Shown here: positions 55,975-64,000 of the stretch, piece after piece
Numbering within the stretch: position 1 is the stretch's first letter
Layout: the number at the start of each line of letters is the position of its first letter
NCBI RefSeq assembly: GCF_000015665.1
Contig: NC_008817.1
Span: 620,001 to 684,000, forward strand
DNA: 64,000 bases
Direction of reading: 5' to 3'
DNA from: Prochlorococcus marinus str. MIT 9515
GTDB lineage: Bacteria > Cyanobacteriota > Cyanobacteriia > PCC-6307 > Cyanobiaceae
Notes under the pieces: generated by a model
What the model was told of the DNA's origin: nothing
The model's input: only the letters and a program-made list of their open reading frames with translations
Databases searched by the model: none
Program-made: the position numbers and the translations under genes

Positions 55975-57156
55975 CTAAAAATAATAATTATGAACCGCTT
56001 TTTTTAACCTTGATAATCCGTCAATAATTTTTTCTTTTGATGTTGCACAAGATATTCTAAAGCTTTGATTATCTCCAAATGGTTTCCCGGGTACTATTAC
56101 TAATCCATAATCATTTAAGATTTTTTTGCAAAAATCAACAGAACTTATAGATTTATTAGGTAATCTAGGAAATGCGTAAAAAGCTCCATTAGGTTGATGA
56201 ACAACTAAACCTTCAATATTTCTAAGGCCTTCATAAAGTATTTCTCTTCTGAGATCATAATGACTATTGATTTTTAAGAAAAATTCTTGATTTATCTTTA
56301 AAGCTTCTAAAGCTCCTCTTTGAACGAAAGAACAAACATTACTTGTGCTTTGACTTTGTAAAGCGGATGAAGCTTTAATAACCTCTTTTTTTCCTACTAA
56401 ATAACCTACTCTCCAGCCAGTCATCGCCCACCCTTTTGCAAAACCATTAATAATAAAAATTCTTTCTTTTAAATCAGTAGCTAATGAAGCTAAACTTAAA
56501 TGACGAAATTCTTTTTTAAGAATTAATTCGTAAATCTCATCTGAAAGAACATTAATATTTTTATGCTCTCTTACTACTTCCGCAATTTGTAATAACTCTT
56601 CTTTTGCCATTATTCTGCCAGTTGGGTTATTGGGAGAATTAATTATAATAAATTTAGTTTTTGAGGAAATTTTAGATCTTAAATCTTGTATATTAATTTT
56701 GAATCCATCTTCAGGGGCTGAATTTAGGAAGATAGGTTTTCCACCCGCCAATCTAACCATTTGTGGATAGCTTAGCCAATATGGAGCAGGTATTATCACT
56801 TCGTCACCATCATTCAATAAAACCTGGAAAAGATTATAAATTGCCTGCTTTGCTCCATTTGTTACCATTACATTTTCAAATTCAACATTTAAATTGTTTT
56901 GAATCTGCAATTTTTTTGCAATAGCTTTTCTAAGTTCTTTATCCCCTGCGGCAGGACCATATTTTGTATGTCCATCGAATATAGCCTGACTTGTGGCATT
57001 TAAGATTTCTTTTGGAGCATCAAAATCTGGTTCTCCAGCACTTAAATTACAGATATCTTTCCCCTCTTCTGAAAGTTTTTTAGCTTTAGCACTTATCTGG
57101 AGAGTAAGTGAAGGTTCAAGTGAGAGAGCTCTTTTTGATAAATTTACTTCACTCAT
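55975..57156 (-). CDS. aspC: Aspartate aminotransferase (class I)
   Basis: The 393-residue PLP enzyme begins SEVNLSKRALSLEPSLTLQI and carries NSPNNPTGRI, the PLP lysine in NGFAKGWAMTGWRVGYLVG, and RISCATSKEKI with the substrate Arg. It makes aspartate from oxaloacetate. Its stop lies 4 bp before phnD on the same strand, so it may head the phn operon; no functional link is obvious. Confidence 0.93.
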   Translation of the reverse strand: MSEVNLSKRALSLEPSLTLQISAKAKKLSEEGKDICNLSAGEPDFDAPKEILNATSQAIFDGHTKYGPAAGDKELRKAIAKKLQIQNNLNVEFENVMVTNGAKQAIYNLFQVLLNDGDEVIIPAPYWLSYPQMVRLAGGKPIFLNSAPEDGFKINIQDLRSKISSKTKFIIINSPNNPTGRIMAKEELLQIAEVVREHKNINVLSDEIYELILKKEFRHLSLASLATDLKERIFIINGFAKGWAMTGWRVGYLVGKKEVIKASSALQSQSTSNVCSFVQRGALEALKINQEFFLKINSHYDLRREILYEGLRNIEGLVVHQPNGAFYAFPRLPNKSISSVDFCKKILNDYGLVIVPGKPFGDNQSFRISCATSKEKIIDGLSRLKKAVHNYYF

Positions 57157-57389
57157 TTGATCTATAGTTCTTTAGATATCACTATTAAAGATTTTTAATC
57201 ATAAAATAAGAATAATTAAAAGTATCACAGATTGGTTTAATTTGCTTCATTTTCTTAATTTATTTTATTTTCATGTTCTATTTCTCTGAAAATATAAAAA
57301 AAAAGAGTAAAGAATTGTATAGTTGATTTTCTTTTTTTTCATATTTTTTAATTTAATATTATTAATAAATTTCGATCTTAAATTTTACT

Positions 57390-57893
57390 TTGAAAAGGTT
57401 AGTAATTAGCAGAGGAAATGTTTTCGCAAATTTATTAATAATCGGTGAAGCGCCTGGGGCTCAAGAAGATTTAGAAGGAAAACCTTATGTTGGAAAGTCA
57501 GGAAAATTATTGAATGAACTATTAATAGAAGCAGGAATTGACTTTCAAAATGACGCATATTTCTGTAACGTCATTAAATGTCGTCCTCCAAATAATAGAA
57601 AGCCAACGAACACAGAAATAAATATTCATAAACCTTGGTTATTGCAACAAATTAAAATAGTTGATCCAAAATTTATTATTTTAACTGGTTCTACTGCTAT
57701 GAGGACTATTCTGGAAATAAAAGAACCAATTTCTAAGTTAAGAGGAAAATGGATAAAAAATGATGGTCGAGAAATTATCTCTATTTTTCACCCATCCTAT
57801 TTGTTGAGATTCTCTTCAAAAGAAGTTGGGAAACCATATGATCTAACTTTAAAAGACCTTAAGAATGTTAGTAGGAAACTATATGCTTTATAA
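57390..57893 (+). CDS. Family 4 uracil-DNA glycosylase, iron-sulfur site degraded
   Basis: The 167-residue protein keeps the catalytic block LLIIGEAPGAQEDLEGKPYV and the C-terminal HPSYLLR of family 4 uracil-DNA glycosylases. The usual N-terminal CxxC is missing: the in-frame stop at 57366 leaves only a few codons before the TTG start, and no cysteine lies there. Of the two internal ligands Cys64 is present (IKCRPP) but the one 16 residues later is His80 (NIHKPW). The four-cysteine cluster therefore cannot form in the usual way. Confidence 0.8.
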   Translation: MKRLVISRGNVFANLLIIGEAPGAQEDLEGKPYVGKSGKLLNELLIEAGIDFQNDAYFCNVIKCRPPNNRKPTNTEINIHKPWLLQQIKIVDPKFIILTGSTAMRTILEIKEPISKLRGKWIKNDGREIISIFHPSYLLRFSSKEVGKPYDLTLKDLKNVSRKLYAL

Positions 57894-57927
57894 TTTAAAG
57901 AAGACTTTTTAGAATTTCTAGAATTTA

Positions 57928-59145
57928 ATGTCATTAACTCAATCAAAAGAGGTGAATAGTCTCTCAAGAAGATATTCAACTCATATTGAGAGAAGGATTA
58001 CTAGAACTGTAATGGTTGGAGATATTGCAATTGGTAGTGACTATCCAGTAAGAGTTCAGTCAATGATAAATGAAGATACTATGGATGTGGATAATGCTTA
58101 CTTAGCCATTAAAAGACTTCACGATGTGGGCTGTGAAATCGTAAGACTTACTGTCCCTTCTCTAGCTCATGCAAAAGCTGTTGGAGATATTAAAGAAAAA
58201 TTAATTAAAAGTAATATAAATACACCACTAGTCGCAGATGTTCATCACAATGGAATGAAAATTGCAATGGAGGTTGCAAAACATGTTGATAAAGTAAGGA
58301 TTAATCCAGGATTGTTTGTTTTTGAGAAATCAGATCCTACAAGAACTAAATATACTGATGCAGAATTTGAGACTATTAAAAATACAATCCTAAAAAGATT
58401 TACTCCACTTGTAGAAGTTTTGAAGTCGAAAAATAAAGCTCTAAGGATCGGAGTTAATCATGGTTCTTTATCCGAGAGAATGCTTTTTACTTATGGGGAT
58501 ACACCTTTAGGAATGACAGAATCTGCAATGGAATTTGTAAAAATTTGCGATGAACTTGATTTTCATAATATTATTATTTCTATGAAGGCTTCAAGAGCAC
58601 CAGTAATGTTGGCAGCATATAGGATGATTTCAGATAGATTGGATGCAGAAGGATATAACTACCCTTTGCATTTAGGCGTCACTGAAGCTGGAGATGGAGA
58701 TTATGGAAGAATTAAGAGTACTGCAGGTATAGGAACACTCCTTGCAGAGGGTCTTGGAGATACTATAAGAGTCTCATTAACTGAAGCTCCTGAAAAGGAA
58801 ATTCCAGTATGCTATTCAATTTTGCAATCCTTAGGATTAAGAAAAACAATGGTTGAATATATAAGTTGTCCTAGTTGCGGAAGAACTCTTTTTAATCTCG
58901 AGGAAGTTGTAGATAAAGTTAGGAATGCTACCTCTCATTTAACTGGTTTAGATATTGCAATAATGGGTTGTATTGTGAACGGACCTGGAGAAATGGCAGA
59001 TGCTGATTATGGCTACGTAGGGAAAGGAAAAGGGACAATTGCTCTTTACAGAAGGAAAGAAGAGATAAAAAGAGTACCTGAGGATGAGGGGGTTGATGCT
59101 TTAATTAGACTTATTAAAGAAGATGGGAAATGGATTGATCCTTAA
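57928..59145 (+). CDS. ispG: HMB-diphosphate synthase (MEP pathway)
   Basis: The 405-residue protein matches the cyanobacterial/bacterial IspG, the iron-sulfur enzyme that forms hydroxymethylbutenyl diphosphate for isoprenoids. The barrel region includes [20 protein letters not shown], and the cluster motif is [10 protein letters not shown] with [19 protein letters not shown]. The two-domain form without insert is as in bacteria. It supplies the pathway that feeds the polyprenyl synthase at the start of this window. Confidence 0.95.
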   Translation: MSLTQSKEVNSLSRRYSTHIERRITRTVMVGDIAIGSDYPVRVQSMINEDTMDVDNAYLAIKRLHDVGCEIVRLTVPSLAHAKAVGDIKEKLIKSNINTPLVADVHHNGMKIAMEVAKHVDKVRINPGLFVFEKSDPTRTKYTDAEFETIKNTILKRFTPLVEVLKSKNKALRIGVNHGSLSERMLFTYGDTPLGMTESAMEFVKICDELDFHNIIISMKASRAPVMLAAYRMISDRLDAEGYNYPLHLGVTEAGDGDYGRIKSTAGIGTLLAEGLGDTIRVSLTEAPEKEIPVCYSILQSLGLRKTMVEYISCPSCGRTLFNLEEVVDKVRNATSHLTGLDIAIMGCIVNGPGEMADADYGYVGKGKGTIALYRRKEEIKRVPEDEGVDALIRLIKEDGKWIDP

Positions 59146-59187
59146 ATAAATTTTTAATTTATAATTCGATAAATAGAAATTTTAATT

Positions 59188-60543
59188 TTGAATACTACTT
59201 CCAAGCCTTTAAAGATAAAAAAATTATTTAAAAAGCAGATTGTGTTTTTATTAGCGACTACTTTTTCTGGAATATTAGTAAGTGATTATGCAAAGGCCAC
59301 TATTTTAATAAATAACTACAAAGAGGTCATTGATCACGTTTGGCAAATTGTCTATAGAGATTTTCTTGATTCGAGTGGAAAATTCGAGAGATCAAATTGG
59401 ATAAATATAAGAAAGAATTTTTTAGATAAAAAATATTCAGATAGTAACGAGGCTTACGATGCTATTAGAAGTATGCTTTTAAAATTAGATGATCCTTATA
59501 CTCGATTTTTAGATCCTAAAGAATTTAATCAAATGAGAATAGACACTTCAGGAGAATTGACTGGAGTTGGAATACAAATTGTTAAGGATAAAGAGTCTGA
59601 TGATTTAATAATTATTTCTCCCATAGAGGGTACTCCTGCTTATGAGGCTGGAATTAAAGCTAGAGATAAAATCTTATCGATTGACAATATCTCGACTAAA
59701 GGAATGAATATTGAGGATGCTGTTAAATTAATACGAGGTCAAAGAGGTACAAAAGTTAAACTTGAAATTTTTAGAAATGGTGATTCTTTTTACAAGTCTT
59801 TATTTCGAAAAAGAATAGAAATAAAGTCTGTTACAAGCAAAATAAATGATACTAAAGATGGATTTTTAATAGGTTACGTGAGAATTAAGCAATTTAATGC
59901 TAATGCTTCAAAAGAGATGAAGGAAACAATAAAAGATTTAGAAATGAAAAAAGTTTCAGGATATGTTCTTGACTTGAGAAGTAATCCTGGCGGATTATTA
60001 GAATCAAGCATTGAGATTTCTCGTCAGTTTATAGATAAAGGCATAATCGTTAGTACCTTATCTAAAGGTGGTTTAAGAGAAATTAAAAAAGGCAATGGTA
60101 ATGCTTTAACACAAAAACCCTTAATGGTTCTTGTCAACGAAGGTTCGGCGAGCGCAAGCGAAATAGTTTCAGGAGCAATTAGAGATAATAATAGAGGCAA
60201 ATTAGTTGGTATGAAAACTTTTGGTAAAGGTCTTGTTCAGTCTATGAGAACTTTGGTGGACGGTTCAGGTTTAACAGTTACAGTCGCCAAGTATTTAACT
60301 CCCAATGGAACAGATATCAATAAGTTTGGTATTGTTCCAGATATAGAAGTCAAAATGAATTCTAATCCAATTCTTCTGAAGGAAGTTGGCACTAGAAGAG
60401 ATAGACAGTACAGAGTTGCTGAGAAGGAACTCATAAAATTGATTAAAAAATCTGATTTAGTAAGAAATTTTGAACCAAATTCTTCAAATTTATCAGAAGT
60501 TTTTGGAGAGAAATACCATAATCTGGTTTATAAATTTTATTAG
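59188..60543 (+). CDS. ctpA: C-terminal processing protease
   Basis: The 451-residue protein has an N-terminal signal or anchor (about residues 17-36), a PDZ domain near 115-200 (GVGIQIVKDKESDDLII) and the catalytic Ser-Lys dyad: serine within GSASASEI (319-326) and Lys347 in TFGKGLVQ. CtpA-type enzymes mature the D1 protein of photosystem II in the lumen. Paralogues CtpB and CtpC are similar, so the letter is provisional. The start is TTG; it overlaps nadA by 4 bp. Confidence 0.88.
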   Translation: MNTTSKPLKIKKLFKKQIVFLLATTFSGILVSDYAKATILINNYKEVIDHVWQIVYRDFLDSSGKFERSNWINIRKNFLDKKYSDSNEAYDAIRSMLLKLDDPYTRFLDPKEFNQMRIDTSGELTGVGIQIVKDKESDDLIIISPIEGTPAYEAGIKARDKILSIDNISTKGMNIEDAVKLIRGQRGTKVKLEIFRNGDSFYKSLFRKRIEIKSVTSKINDTKDGFLIGYVRIKQFNANASKEMKETIKDLEMKKVSGYVLDLRSNPGGLLESSIEISRQFIDKGIIVSTLSKGGLREIKKGNGNALTQKPLMVLVNEGSASASEIVSGAIRDNNRGKLVGMKTFGKGLVQSMRTLVDGSGLTVTVAKYLTPNGTDINKFGIVPDIEVKMNSNPILLKEVGTRRDRQYRVAEKELIKLIKKSDLVRNFEPNSSNLSEVFGEKYHNLVYKFY

Positions 60544-61454
60544 CTGCTCATATCTAGCATCCTCTTTATGGGCTTATAAGCTTTTTTAATTATTTCAGGT
60601 TCCAATTCAATTGATGGAGAATTATTTTTCAAACAATCTAAAATTTTATCTAGTGTATTTAATTTCATATAGGGACATTCATTACATTTACACCCATCTA
60701 TATCTGGCACTTCAATAAATTTCTTATTAGGTTCTTTCTTTTTCATTTGATGAATTATCCCCGGTTCAGTTAAAACCATATAAGTATTAGAATGATCATC
60801 TCTAATAAATTCAAGTAACTTACTTGTCGAACCAATAAAATCTGAAAGTACTAACAAATTTTGACTACATTCAGGATGAGCTATTACCTTCGCTTCTGGA
60901 TATTTATATCTTAATTTTAATAAAGCTTCTTCGCTAAATGTTTCATGAACTATACAGCTACCTGGCCAAAGTTTAAGGTTTCTACCAGAATTTTTTTGAA
61001 CCCATCTACCTAGATTCTGATCTGGTGCAAATATGATCTTTTTATCTTTAGGTATCTTTTCTACTAATGAAACAGCATTGCTACTAGTACATATCAAATC
61101 ACTTTGAGCTTTTACTTCTGCAGTACAGTTTATGTAACTCACAACATAATGATCTGGATTCTCATCTCTAAACTTTTGGAATTCTTCTGCAGGACAATCA
61201 TCTGCCAAAGAACAACCTGCATCAATATCAGGTAATAATACTGTTTTATTTGGGCTAAGTATTTTCGCTGTTTCTGCCATAAAGTGGACACCACAAAAAA
61301 TTATTATATCTGCATTATTATTTGCTGCTTTCCTAGATAGATCTAAAGAATCCCCAATAAAATCAGCAATATCTTGTATCTCTGGCGCTTGATAATAATG
61401 AGCAAGAATTATCGCATTGGTTTCTAAGCAACGCTCCTTGATTTCAGAAATCAA
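60540..61454 (-). CDS. nadA: Quinolinate synthase
   Basis: The 304-residue iron-sulfur enzyme makes quinolinate from iminoaspartate and DHAP in NAD synthesis. AIILAHYYQAPEIQDIADFIGDSL is the N-terminal block, CGVHFMAETAKIL the second, and CNECPYM near the C-terminus bears a cluster cysteine. The gene is complete. Confidence 0.95.
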   Translation of the reverse strand: MISEIKERCLETNAIILAHYYQAPEIQDIADFIGDSLDLSRKAANNNADIIIFCGVHFMAETAKILSPNKTVLLPDIDAGCSLADDCPAEEFQKFRDENPDHYVVSYINCTAEVKAQSDLICTSSNAVSLVEKIPKDKKIIFAPDQNLGRWVQKNSGRNLKLWPGSCIVHETFSEEALLKLRYKYPEAKVIAHPECSQNLLVLSDFIGSTSKLLEFIRDDHSNTYMVLTEPGIIHQMKKKEPNKKFIEVPDIDGCKCNECPYMKLNTLDKILDCLKNNSPSIELEPEIIKKAYKPIKRMLDMSS

Positions 61455-61557
61455 ATCTTTTTCGTTTTTAATAGATTTCTGTTTTGCAGTAGAAGTTATA
61501 CTGGTCAGGATTTACAATGTCTCTTAATAGATTATATGCCTTTAAATAGAAAAAATT

Positions 61558-62391
61558 CTGTCAAATTTAAAAATTGCTATTGTTGGTGACTGTCACGGTC
61601 AATGGTCAGAGGCGGATATTGGAATTTTGTCTCTTATAAAACCGGATATTGTTTTATTTGTTGGAGATATTTCGGATGGTAATATCAGAATAATAAAGAA
61701 AATTAATCTTATAAATATCCCTACTTTTGTGATTTTAGGAAATCATGATCGAGGAAAAGATTCTTCAGGAGAGACTCTTTTAAAACAAATACGTGTTCTG
61801 CAAGAAAAATATTGTGCTTGGGATTTAAAGATTTTTAATAATCAATTAAATATCTTAAGTGCCAGACCCTGTAGTTCAGGAGGTGGTTATTTTCTTTCAA
61901 CTGAGGTTAAAGCTGTTTATGGTCCAATAAGTGAACAAGAGTCAGTTAATAAAATCCTCAAATGTTCAGAAAAAATTGTTAAAGACTTACCTCTTATTTT
62001 CATGTCTCATGCAGGACCCTCTGGCTTAGGTTCAGATTCAAGCAGTATTTGTGGCAAAGATTGGAAAGAGCCCGCTTGTGATTGGGGGGATAGAGATTTG
62101 GCGGTAGCTATTTCAAAAATACAAAAAAAAAGAAAAATAGATCTTGTTATTTTTGGTCATATGCATAATCATCTAAAAAGAAATAAAGGGTTTAGAAAAA
62201 TGTTTGAAATTGATAAAAAAGGTACAGCTTATTTGAATTCTGCAATAGTTCCAAGATATAAAAAAAATGAAAAGGGCGAATTAGCTGTTAACTTTTCATG
62301 GGTTGAGTTCCGAGGCACTAAACTTACTCATATTTCTCACCGATGGTATTCAGAGTTGGGAGAGATACTTGAAGAAGAAATTCTTTTTTGA
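61558..62391 (+). CDS. Metallophosphoesterase with a CTG start
   Basis: The protein has the metal-binding motifs IVGDCHGQW, LFVGDISDG, LGNHDRG and FGHMHNH of calcineurin-like phosphoesterases. The first of these lies upstream of the first ATG/GTG/TTG in frame (TTG at 61627). The frame opens after a TAA at 61543, and the only reasonable start before the motif is CTG at 61558 (or ATT/ATA just upstream). I use CTG, giving 277 residues (SNLKIAIVGDCHG). The substrate is unknown. Confidence 0.85.
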   Translation: MSNLKIAIVGDCHGQWSEADIGILSLIKPDIVLFVGDISDGNIRIIKKINLINIPTFVILGNHDRGKDSSGETLLKQIRVLQEKYCAWDLKIFNNQLNILSARPCSSGGGYFLSTEVKAVYGPISEQESVNKILKCSEKIVKDLPLIFMSHAGPSGLGSDSSSICGKDWKEPACDWGDRDLAVAISKIQKKRKIDLVIFGHMHNHLKRNKGFRKMFEIDKKGTAYLNSAIVPRYKKNEKGELAVNFSWVEFRGTKLTHISHRWYSELGEILEEEILF

Positions 62392-62416
62392 AATGGAGAA
62401 TTTAGGAAGAAAATCT

Positions 62417-63214
62417 TTAACCTTTTTTGGGTTTCTCATACCGAGAGAATACAGTTTGAGATAATAGGTATCCTGCGATTGCTGCTGCAGTAAAAGCGAG
62501 ACCATTTTTGAATAACGGGATTATTTCGCTTGTCCTTGAAATTATTGGTGCCAAACCAAAAATGCCAAATAGCATTCCCCATAAAGGAGAAAGAAGAGCC
62601 AAAAATCCAATTGATATGATTTGCCCCTCTTTTCTTGGAGCAGCAGCAAAACCTGCCACTAATCCTCCTAAGATAGAAGTACACAAAGTCCAAATATATT
62701 GTTCTTTTGGTAATCCAGGGACAACTTGGCACCCTCCTCTGTTAAGACAAATTTTTACTGCATTAATTGCATCTAATACAGCTCCATCTTCTCCATGATC
62801 TTTTACATAATATTGATTCCCAAACCTTGTTTGAAGTTCTACCCAAAATAATCTTGGCATAAAAGCAAAATATGCATCCCCAACATTAAAATTCAATAAA
62901 TTCCCGCCTCTAGGATCTGCAATTACTAATAAACTTGTTTCATCTAGATCCCAATAATCTTTTATTGCAATTCCAGGGATACTTTCAAATTGAGATAAAT
63001 ATTTAATCTTCCAACCACTTTCGATTTCTAAGTTATTAAGATTTTCTTCTAAAGATATTTTCTGATTAGGACTTAATGTTTTGGCTAAATCGATAACAGG
63101 AGTCTTTTCTTCTGGTAAAAGATTTGGATTATTAATAGCTAAAGAAGGCTCATTAAAAATTAAAACTATTAGAGATAGAATTATTCCTAAGAAATAGTTA
63201 ATCTTTGAATGCAT
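62417..63214 (-). CDS. TPM-domain membrane protein (Psb32/TLP18.3-like)
   Basis: The 265-residue protein has an N-terminal signal or membrane segment, a TPM domain (about residues 38-170, with VIDLAKTLSPNQKISLEENL and LLVIADPRGGNLLNFNVG) and two C-terminal hydrophobic helices (IGFLALLSPLWGMLFGIFG onward). Homologues aid photosystem II repair in plants and cyanobacteria. It is convergent with the metallophosphoesterase gene. Confidence 0.85.
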   Translation of the reverse strand: MHSKINYFLGIILSLIVLIFNEPSLAINNPNLLPEEKTPVIDLAKTLSPNQKISLEENLNNLEIESGWKIKYLSQFESIPGIAIKDYWDLDETSLLVIADPRGGNLLNFNVGDAYFAFMPRLFWVELQTRFGNQYYVKDHGEDGAVLDAINAVKICLNRGGCQVVPGLPKEQYIWTLCTSILGGLVAGFAAAPRKEGQIISIGFLALLSPLWGMLFGIFGLAPIISRTSEIIPLFKNGLAFTAAAIAGYLLSQTVFSRYEKPKKG

Positions 63215-63246
63215 AAAAAGTTTTTTGTCTTTATGTATTTTCGCCG

Positions 63247-64000
63247 ATGAACAGCTTACCCGCGAATAATCCAGAGTGGTTAATAAAAAAAATAATAAAA
63301 AAGGGAGGAACTATTAGTTTTTATGACTATATGAACTTGGTTTTGAATGATCCAAATAACGGATACTACGGAAGTGGTAAAGCTAATTTAGGATCTAAGG
63401 GGGATTTTGTTACTGCACCATCGATGTCTGATGACTTTGCTTTTTTCTTATCGAAACAAATTTACCAATGGTTGATTCAAGTGAAAAGCAAATCAGTTTC
63501 TTTTGACAATCTATCTGTTCTTGAGTTCGGAGCAGGAGACGGAAGCCTTATGAGTGGACTTCTTCATTATTTATTTATTTATAACAAACAATTTTTTAGC
63601 AATGTTTCTTTTATCATTATTGAACCTAATAAAGGAATGATAAATAAACAGAAAGAGAAATTAGAAAAATATTTAAATTTGGGTTTTAATATTATGTGGA
63701 GAAGCTTAGAAGAGTTAGAAGATAAAAGTTTAAATGGCGTTATCCTAGCTAATGAAGTACTTGACGCTTTGCCAGTAGAAAGATTAATAAATTTAAAGGG
63801 TAAAATTTATCGTCAAGGAGTGTCTTTAGATAAGGAAACGGGACGATTATTTTTTAAAGAAATTAAAATTTCAAAAGAGTTAGAAAAAAGTATAGTTTTT
63901 GCAAAAGAAAATTTAAATATTTATATTCCTCCTAAGGATGCTCCTGAAGGATGGACTACAGAATGGCATACAGATAATAAAAGTTGGTTAAAGGCTGTTT
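63247..64000 (+). CDS. MidA-like SAM methyltransferase (DUF185), 5' part
   Basis: The ATG frame runs past the window end; 251 codons are visible. It starts MNSLPANNPEWLIKKIIKKG and contains GYYGSGKANLGSKGDFVTAP, VLEFGAGDGSLMSGLLHYLF (SAM motif) and ILANEVLDALPVERLINL. This matches the DUF185/COG1565 family, whose mitochondrial member NDUFAF7 methylates a complex I arginine. The cyanobacterial target is unknown. It is divergent from the TPM gene. Confidence 0.87.
   Translation, partial: MNSLPANNPEWLIKKIIKKGGTISFYDYMNLVLNDPNNGYYGSGKANLGSKGDFVTAPSMSDDFAFFLSKQIYQWLIQVKSKSVSFDNLSVLEFGAGDGSLMSGLLHYLFIYNKQFFSNVSFIIIEPNKGMINKQKEKLEKYLNLGFNIMWRSLEELEDKSLNGVILANEVLDALPVERLINLKGKIYRQGVSLDKETGRLFFKEIKISKELEKSIVFAKENLNIYIPPKDAPEGWTTEWHTDNKSWLKAV

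Overview
The window reads as chromosome of a high-light-adapted Prochlorococcus. Base composition is very AT-rich. A single 352-residue chlorophyll a/b antenna gene (pcbA type) is present, together with a CrtL-family lycopene cyclase and a Tic20 protein. Many domain families are typical of picocyanobacteria (DUF1350, DUF2811, DUF2839, DUF3531, DUF3721, DUF4278, CPP1-like). Intergenic spacers are tiny and TTG starts are frequent. No insertion sequence, prophage, CRISPR array or rRNA operon was seen.

Layout. 0-7 kb: end of a polyprenyl diphosphate synthase, acetyl-CoA synthetase, a DnaQ-like exonuclease, hisS and small unknown proteins. 7-16 kb: antenna gene with a clear terminator, a GltS-type transporter, glutathione S-transferase, two short-chain dehydrogenases, lycopene cyclase and an MscS channel. 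16-21 kb: an isochorismatase-like gene broken in frame at a run of 16 A, a Fur-family regulator with a Fur-box-like palindrome, an ArsS-like radical SAM protein, a StpA-like glucosylglycerol-phosphate phosphatase and a divergent unknown dehydrogenase-like protein. 22-28 kb: metY-metA, a SulP transporter and a CbiX-type chelatase with a metal-binding tail. 28-35 kb: a DnaA-box-like cluster, GMC oxidoreductase, a ribbon-helix-helix two-gene unit with palindromic operators, and many small proteins. 35.8-41.3 kb: tRNA-Ser(UGA) followed by a surface-sugar gene block (Gmm-like Nudix, Gfo/Idh/MocA, NDP-sugar methyltransferase, GT2, membrane protein), which looks like a variable island.

41.3-42.9 kb is a cluster of very small genes: a 49-aa membrane protein, a 54-aa protein ending in a CP12-like motif, a DUF4278 peptide behind a GC-rich leader, and an NtcA-type site. 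43-52 kb is housekeeping: B12-dependent ribonucleotide reductase, prfC, Hsp33, a CbiO-like ATPase and rsmE. 52-57 kb holds aspC-phnD-phnC-phnE with a double-length permease. 57-64 kb holds a family 4 uracil-DNA glycosylase lacking most of its iron-sulfur ligands, ispG, a C-terminal processing protease, nadA, a metallophosphoesterase with a non-standard start, a TPM-domain protein and the start of a MidA-like methyltransferase.

Functional links. MetA carries the acetyl-CoA-type glutamate, so it should feed MetY directly. CbiX (cobalt insertion) and NrdJ (adenosylcobalamin user) both bear on corrinoid use. Fur, ArsS and phnDCE fit a phosphate- and iron-poor ocean niche. The least explained loci are the ribbon-helix-helix/GIY-YIG-like pair at 31-32 kb, the StpA-linked dehydrogenase-like protein at 19.7 kb, and the micro-gene cluster at 41.5-42.6 kb. 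All functions are read from sequence motifs and remembered families; no search was run.
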